From: Pseudolactococcus reticulitermitis
Lineage (GTDB): Bacteria; Bacillota; Bacilli; Lactobacillales; Streptococcaceae
Length of the DNA stretch: 64,000 nt
Assembly (NCBI RefSeq): GCF_002260845.1
Contig: NZ_BEDT01000003.1
Span: 248,001-312,000 of the forward strand
Direction of reading: 5' to 3'
In this document: piece by piece, positions 59,228 to 64,000 of the stretch
Layout of the letters: the number at the start of each line of letters is the position of its first letter
Numbering within the stretch: the first letter of the stretch is position 1
Program-made: the position numbers and the translations under genes
The notes under the pieces: generated by a model
Database searches by the model: none
Told to the model about the DNA's origin: nothing
The model's input: only the letters and a program-made list of their open reading frames with translations

Positions 59228-61204
59228 TTATTTGTCAGCTGCTTTTGCTTTTTCTTCAACTTCAGCTTGCCATTTTTTCAACGCTTTTTCATATTCTTTG
59301 GCAGTGACTGTCTTATCACTTACTTTCTTGTATTTATAAGAGTAAGCCGTTGAGCCAACACCGTTAGAATCAATTTTTGTAAATGGTACTTCATTTTGCA
59401 TCAACGGTACAGCACCTGTTGAATAAACTGGTACGATGATACCATTATCAATCAACCATGCCTCAGCTTTAGCAAATGCTGTATAGCGGGCATCATTATC
59501 ATCTGAGATGGCATTAGCTGTGTCTAACAGTTTTTGGTAGGCAGCAATATCCACGGCAGCTTTAGCAGCGACACCTTTATCTTCGCCTTCAAGTGTCACA
59601 TCTGGTTCAAAACCGATTTTGATGGTAATATCGCCTTGTTTTGGTGACAAGATGTTGAGGTAAGTACCTGGGTCAGCATAGTCTGGTCCCCATCCTGAAA
59701 TATTAAAGTCATAGTCAGCTTCAGCGGCTGTCTTGAATGAGAAGGTTGCTTGTGTCCAAGGATCCATGGCAAGTTTGATTGTATTCAATTTCACTTCGCC
59801 ATCGAAAGCTTTTTGGAAAGAGTTTTCCAGTGAGGCTGCTGAAGCGATGTTAATTGTGCTTGTATCCTGAACTGGAAAGTCCAAAACAATCGGGTTTTCT
59901 TTTGAAATCTCAACGCCTTCTGCTTTCAAAGCTGCTTTAGCTTTGGCAAAGGCTGCCTTGGCTAGGTCAAGATTATAAGTTGCATTTTTACCTTGCTCAA
60001 CTGATGCTTTAGACCAGTTGTCATTATCCATCTCTTGGAGGCTAGATTGAACGGCAGTACCGTAATCTTTACCCGCAATCGTCACGAAATCATACGGTAC
60101 AAGCGTGTTACGAACAAGTTTTTCAGCACCTTCTTCACCAACACGTTGGGCAGTATATTTGGCTTTATCAAAGGCAAAACTGATGGCTTGACGGAAATCT
60201 TTGTTCAACACAGCTTTTTTAGTTGCTGTTTTCTTAACGTCTGTATCGTGGGCTGTATGGCTGTAATTTTGACGGTTGAGGTTAAAGTAACCGAAGTAAG
60301 AGTTAGACTCTTGTGCCGTCCAAAGGACATTAGCTTTATCGACATCTTTGAAATATGGCATGGTTGGATAAAGTTGTGCTTTGTTGTATTTACCAGATGT
60401 ATAATTTTGATACAAATCTTCTGGTTTTTTACCATCGTAGAATGACAATTTGACATTTTTGATGTGGACGTTTTTCTTATCCCAATAAGCGTCGTTAGCT
60501 TTATATTCAATGGCTGATTTGTTATCAAATTTAGTCGCGATGTAGGCACCATTATAAAGGATACCATCTGTCGCCACTTTACCAAAGTCTTTGCCTTTTT
60601 CTTTCAAGAATTCAGCATTGATTGGGTACAAGATACCATAAGTCGCTTTAGAGTTCCAGAAAGATTCTGGTTGGTTCAAGGTATACGTGACTGTGCCTGC
60701 TTTATCGTCAGCTTTGATCCCAACTTTTGAAAAGTCTTTATCCTTACCGCTGGCATAGTCTGCAAGCCCTGTAATCGAATCGCTAACCAAGTAAAGTGTT
60801 TCAGAGTTGCTGTCTGCTGCGTGTTTCAAACCAGTAACCCAGTCAGACGGTTTCACTTCAGCATAGTCATTGCCGTCAGCGTCGACCCATTGAACGTCTT
60901 TACGAATATGGTAAGTGTAAGTTTTACCATCTTCTGAGACATCCCAAGATTTAGCCAAGGCTGGCTCGATTTGACGGTATTGGTCATACGCCACGAGACC
61001 ATCAACGAAATTGGCTGTGTTTTCAGCTGTGTATCTTTGACCTGAGAAAACATAATCCAAGGTTTCAGGGTCATTTTGGTAATAGAATGAATAATCTTTA
61101 CCTTCCGAATCACCAGAACCAGATTTGTTACCACAAGCTGCGAAAAGCCCCAAAGCTGCTACTGACATCAAACCGATGCTTACCATTTTTGTCTTTTTTG
61201 TCAT
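59228..61204 (-). CDS. oppA: Oligopeptide-binding lipoprotein OppA
   Basis: The 658-residue lipoprotein has the lipobox LFAAC (Cys24) and the SBP family 5 fold (YYQNDPETLDYVFSGQRYT, EPALAKSWDVSEDGKTYTYHIRKD, GWGPDYADPGTYLNI). It binds peptides outside the membrane, feeding amino acids into the cell. It precedes oppBCDF as AmiA does. AGAAGA-type ribosome site before ATG 61204. Confidence 0.95.
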   Translation of the reverse strand: MTKKTKMVSIGLMSVAALGLFAACGNKSGSGDSEGKDYSFYYQNDPETLDYVFSGQRYTAENTANFVDGLVAYDQYRQIEPALAKSWDVSEDGKTYTYHIRKDVQWVDADGNDYAEVKPSDWVTGLKHAADSNSETLYLVSDSITGLADYASGKDKDFSKVGIKADDKAGTVTYTLNQPESFWNSKATYGILYPINAEFLKEKGKDFGKVATDGILYNGAYIATKFDNKSAIEYKANDAYWDKKNVHIKNVKLSFYDGKKPEDLYQNYTSGKYNKAQLYPTMPYFKDVDKANVLWTAQESNSYFGYFNLNRQNYSHTAHDTDVKKTATKKAVLNKDFRQAISFAFDKAKYTAQRVGEEGAEKLVRNTLVPYDFVTIAGKDYGTAVQSSLQEMDNDNWSKASVEQGKNATYNLDLAKAAFAKAKAALKAEGVEISKENPIVLDFPVQDTSTINIASAASLENSFQKAFDGEVKLNTIKLAMDPWTQATFSFKTAAEADYDFNISGWGPDYADPGTYLNILSPKQGDITIKIGFEPDVTLEGEDKGVAAKAAVDIAAYQKLLDTANAISDDNDARYTAFAKAEAWLIDNGIIVPVYSTGAVPLMQNEVPFTKIDSNGVGSTAYSYKYKKVSDKTVTAKEYEKALKKWQAEVEEKAKAADK

Positions 61205-61251
61205 ATTCTTCTCCCATGTTATATTGCGTTAATAAAAGTATCCACTTTGTT

Positions 61252-61280
61252 AGTTTACTTAATTTTGTCTTAAATGTCAA
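61252..61280 (-). promoter_or_regulatory. oppA promoter
   Basis: Minus strand TTGACA (61280-61275), 17 bases, TAAACT (61257-61252). No CodY-like box (AATTTTCxGAAAATT) was found nearby. Confidence 0.65.
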
Positions 61281-61387
61281 GATATTCAGACATTTCTTTT
61301 TTTATTAGAACCCTTGTTTTCGCTGTACGATTCTCAAAGGTTTTAAATAACATTTGTTTGTTATTCTAAAAAACAATCTTTAACCAC

Positions 61388-62518
61388 TTACTCTGCCCCA
61401 ACAGGTGACGTTTCAGATGACTCTGTGGCTTGTGTGTTGTCGGTACTATCACTACCGTCAGTTTCCGCGCCGGTCGGTGTTTCACTACCATTAGCATCTG
61501 ACTTATTATCTGTTTTATTCGCAGCAGCAGCTTCTTTGGCTTTTTGTTCTTTTTCTTTTTCGTCATCTAAATCTTGCTGATAAGCATCTTTAGACTTAGC
61601 ATAGATGCCGGCCTCCATATCCACAACGCTCGGTTCTGTCAAGTTCGACGCAACGCTGGTGTAATACGGGAGTTTTTCAGCCATTTGACTCAAAGGCACA
61701 CGAACTTGGTGGCCATCTTTCATGTCAAGCGCAATGAAGTCTGGCGTGACTTTCGTCGGCACCTTGGTCACTGTTGTGATTTGCGCTTTTATCTCAGGCT
61801 TAAGTGTCTCATACGCCAGCACAAATGCCTTAACTTCTTCGGCGCTAAAACCGTCTAAAACAGGCAATCCAGCTAGTTTCTGAGCATCCACTGGCTCCTG
61901 CGTCAAAATCTCGCCATTTGATAGGACTAGCTGATATGCGCCACCAGTTTTCAGATAAACACTCTCGCCATACTCGATGATTTTAGCCTTAAATTTATTG
62001 GGGAATAGCCAAGTGATTTTAGCCGACTTGACACGCGGAAAGGTCTGCTCGATTTTAGTCGATATGGCAGTCGATTTCTTCATCACGCGCCAGACATGGT
62101 CATTTGTTTTGATGCCCGTTGCTTCAGCAATTTGCTCTGTTGATTCATGCACATTGCCAGTTGCAGTGAAACCAGCGATTTTACTGAGCGGTGATATGAC
62201 ATAAATACTGCCTAGAAAGAAGAGTGTTGCCACCAAGATAAAAGGCCAAATTTTACTGAGTACTTCAGAAATTTCACCATCATCTTTTGGTCTTGTCTTA
62301 AATTTGAAGCGTTGAAAGAAAGGCGTTTTTACTTCATCTGCTGATAGCTGAGTAGGTGTTGCTTCGTATTTTTCAACGACTGACTCGACCTTGACTGGCT
62401 GCTTTTTCCGCTTTTCTTCACGCGCCAGTTTCGCCGCTTCTTCCTTCTTCTTCTTTTGAAATTCAGCGTGCTGTTGCTGCCAAGGTGTCAGTTCAGGTTG
62501 TTTCTCTTTATCTGCCAT
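61388..62518 (-). CDS. divIB: Cell division protein DivIB/FtsQ
   Basis: The 376-residue protein has a long charged cytoplasmic region (1-85), a membrane segment (about 89-109), the POTRA domain (ISPLSKIAGFTATGNVHESTEQIAEATGIKTNDHVW) and the beta domain, then a Thr/Ser/Asp/Glu-rich extracellular tail. It belongs to the divisome with FtsL and DivIC. It overlaps the end of murG by 11 bases. Confidence 0.92.
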   Translation of the reverse strand: MADKEKQPELTPWQQQHAEFQKKKKEEAAKLAREEKRKKQPVKVESVVEKYEATPTQLSADEVKTPFFQRFKFKTRPKDDGEISEVLSKIWPFILVATLFFLGSIYVISPLSKIAGFTATGNVHESTEQIAEATGIKTNDHVWRVMKKSTAISTKIEQTFPRVKSAKITWLFPNKFKAKIIEYGESVYLKTGGAYQLVLSNGEILTQEPVDAQKLAGLPVLDGFSAEEVKAFVLAYETLKPEIKAQITTVTKVPTKVTPDFIALDMKDGHQVRVPLSQMAEKLPYYTSVASNLTEPSVVDMEAGIYAKSKDAYQQDLDDEKEKEQKAKEAAAANKTDNKSDANGSETPTGAETDGSDSTDNTQATESSETSPVGAE

Positions 62519-63614
62519 TTAATACATCCTTGAGCACTTGATATAAGCGGTTGCTGGCGTCTGGCACACCCTCACGCAAAGCATTCTCTGCCATTTGCCG
62601 ATAGGTCACATCATCTAACAAGAGGCTGTCAATCGCCCCGACAATGCTCGTGCCAGTCAGCTCAGCATTTTTAATCATAATCGCAGCACCGGCATTTTCA
62701 AGCGCCTCTGCATTTTTCGTCTGATGATCCGCCGTCACATAAGGACTTGGCACCAAGATTGACGGCAGACCGAGCGCCGTAATTTCAGCCAGCGTCGTCG
62801 CACCTGCCCGTGATAAAATCAAATCGGCATCATTCAAAACTTCGACCATGTTATGAATATAAGGGACGATTTTGATATTTTCTTTTTGGTTATAGGTTGT
62901 GAAGATGTCTGAAAATTCAGGGTCGTTGTAGTAAATTTCGCCTGAGGCGTATAAAATCTGATAAGCTTTCGTTGCCAGTTCAGGCAGTGCTTCGACGACT
63001 GCTGTATTGATTTTGAGCGCCCCACGACTGCCACCAAAAATGACGATCGTCTTCTTGTTTGATTTCAAACCGTATTGGTCAAGGACATGACTATCATCTG
63101 TCAAATCAGCCACTTCCTGAGCTCTTGGATTGCCCGTAAAGACCGTTTTCTTAGACGGGAAAAATGCCCCTGCCTCTTGGAAAGCCAGCGCAACACGCGT
63201 TGCATAACGACTTAGGAACTTATTGGTCACCCCAGGAATCGAGTTCTGTTCATGCACAATTGTCGGAATTTTTAGCTTGGCTGCAGCATAAATCACAGGA
63301 CCCGCAACATAGCCACCTGTCCCAATGACCACATCCGGTTGAAAAGCCTTGATCACTTTTTTCGCATCCGATACCGATTTGAGAAATTTATAGACGGTTT
63401 TGACATTTTCAGGCGACAAAGATCGTTTGAAGCCTTGAATATCTATCGTTTGAAAGTCAATCCCATTTTCTGGAACGATTTTCGATTCCAACCCCTTTTT
63501 CGTGCCAATATAAAGCACCGACACATCTGGCTCAACCGTCTTGAGATAATTGATAAAACTAAGTGCTGGATAGATATGGCCTCCCGTACCCCCACCACTA
63601 ACAATGATTTTCAT
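62508..63614 (-). CDS. murG: UDP-GlcNAc transferase MurG
   Basis: MurG adds GlcNAc to lipid I to give lipid II on the inner face of the membrane. The 368-residue protein has the glycine-rich SGGGTGGHIYPAL, TGGYVAGP, HEQNSIPGVTNK and SRAGATTLAEITALGLPSILVP. It lies between murD and divIB on the same strand. Confidence 0.96.
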   Translation of the reverse strand: MKIIVSGGGTGGHIYPALSFINYLKTVEPDVSVLYIGTKKGLESKIVPENGIDFQTIDIQGFKRSLSPENVKTVYKFLKSVSDAKKVIKAFQPDVVIGTGGYVAGPVIYAAAKLKIPTIVHEQNSIPGVTNKFLSRYATRVALAFQEAGAFFPSKKTVFTGNPRAQEVADLTDDSHVLDQYGLKSNKKTIVIFGGSRGALKINTAVVEALPELATKAYQILYASGEIYYNDPEFSDIFTTYNQKENIKIVPYIHNMVEVLNDADLILSRAGATTLAEITALGLPSILVPSPYVTADHQTKNAEALENAGAAIMIKNAELTGTSIVGAIDSLLLDDVTYRQMAENALREGVPDASNRLYQVLKDVLNGR

Positions 63615-63616
63615 GA

Positions 63617-64000
63617 TTATTTTTCTTCCAATCCAGTAAAAGCGTCAATAAATAAGTCGCCGCGTTGTTCAAAAGTCTTGTATTGATCCCAGCTCGCATT
63701 GGCAGGGCTTAAAAGGACTGTGTCGCCAGCTTCAGCCTTGCTGTAGGCTAATACCGCTGCCGTCGCGACATTCTCACTATCATAGACAGGAATCGCGAGA
63801 GATTCTGCCAGCGCGCGAAGTTTTGGCGCTGTTTCGCCAAAGACAATCATGCCTTTCAAATCAGCAACATCCGCCGACAACTCCTCAAAACCATTGCCAC
63901 GGTCTAAACCACCAGCTAAAAGCCAAAGCGTGCGGTGATTAAAACCTGACAAGGCTTTCTGAGTTGCCAAAATATTGGTCGCCTTGCTGTCATTATAAAA
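63617..64000 (-). CDS. murD: UDP-N-acetylmuramoylalanine-D-glutamate ligase, C-terminal part
   Basis: Only the last 127 codons are inside the window; the frame is open to the right edge, so the gene begins beyond 64000. [31 protein letters not shown] and [22 protein letters not shown] are conserved MurD segments, the first around its substrate-binding Lys. Two bases separate it from murG. Confidence 0.93.
   Translation of the reverse strand, partial: FYNDSKATNILATQKALSGFNHRTLWLLAGGLDRGNGFEELSADVADLKGMIVFGETAPKLRALAESLAIPVYDSENVATAAVLAYSKAEAGDTVLLSPANASWDQYKTFEQRGDLFIDAFTGLEEK

Overview
The window looks like chromosomal DNA of a low-GC Gram-positive lactic coccus, most probably Lactococcus in the broad sense (raffinolactis/piscium or 'Pseudolactococcus' side). 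Reasons: the tmRNA tag reads AKNTQTYAVAA, the type known from lactococci; the opp operon starts with oppA and has a long OppB, as in streptococcal ami; and housekeeping neighbourhoods such as cvfB-msrA-yozE, phoH-HIT-ybeY-dgkA, comFA-comFC, ecsAB/hit and murD-murG-divIB are typical of Streptococcaceae. There are no phage or plasmid genes. The clear mobile DNA is one IS630-type element, a probable IS630-related MITE and a second 211-bp inverted-repeat element.

Layout. 0-5 kb: sortase, a FIVAR-type surface protein with a possible leader peptide/attenuator, gpmA, a LysR regulator and an XRE regulator. 4.9-5.1 kb: a non-coding block of hairpins. 5.2-9.4 kb: methionine ABC transporter plus msrB, then a hydroxyacid dehydrogenase. 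9.4-14.6 kb: vitamin salvage (TPP-riboswitch thiT, BirA-controlled bioY, nadR) mixed with popT/DUF368, a YbaK deacylase and small proteins. 14.6-20.2 kb: the tRNA hydroxylation pair trhP1/trhP2, tpiA, rlmA and a HepT-like protein. 20.8 kb: a Mga-like regulator. 22.3-28.3 kb: a tight six-gene operon (YitT, GntR/UTRA, M20 dipeptidase, PTS IIC, GrdB-like protein, Thr-nucleophile asparaginase) with a palindromic operator candidate. 28.5-35.6 kb: cutC, alpha-carbonic anhydrase, ecsAB, hit, the IS630 element, rplK-rplA.

35.8-45.0 kb: a seven-gene cell-surface operon: an 1886-residue secreted protein, a membrane-anchored protein, four related small secreted proteins and a small protein with a sortase-like tail. 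The small proteins and the end of the giant share a 'TYTVxIP ... aGxHtGtvxFxV' domain. This resembles the csc gene clusters in layout, but lacks WxL motifs, and I cannot name it.

45.3-64.0 kb: cvfB-msrA-yozE, a previously unannotatable (29-codon) Fst/par-like type I toxin-antitoxin module next to ssrA, yigZ, comFA-comFC, phoH to dgkA, obgE, the oligopeptide permease operon and the murD-murG-divIB part of the division/cell-wall cluster, running off the right edge.

The strongest hunt results are the type I toxin-antitoxin module (47.0-47.3 kb), the surface operon, a leader-like dispersed repeat found just before start codons of four minus-strand genes, the multi-hairpin block at 4.92-5.08 kb, and the two MITE-like elements.
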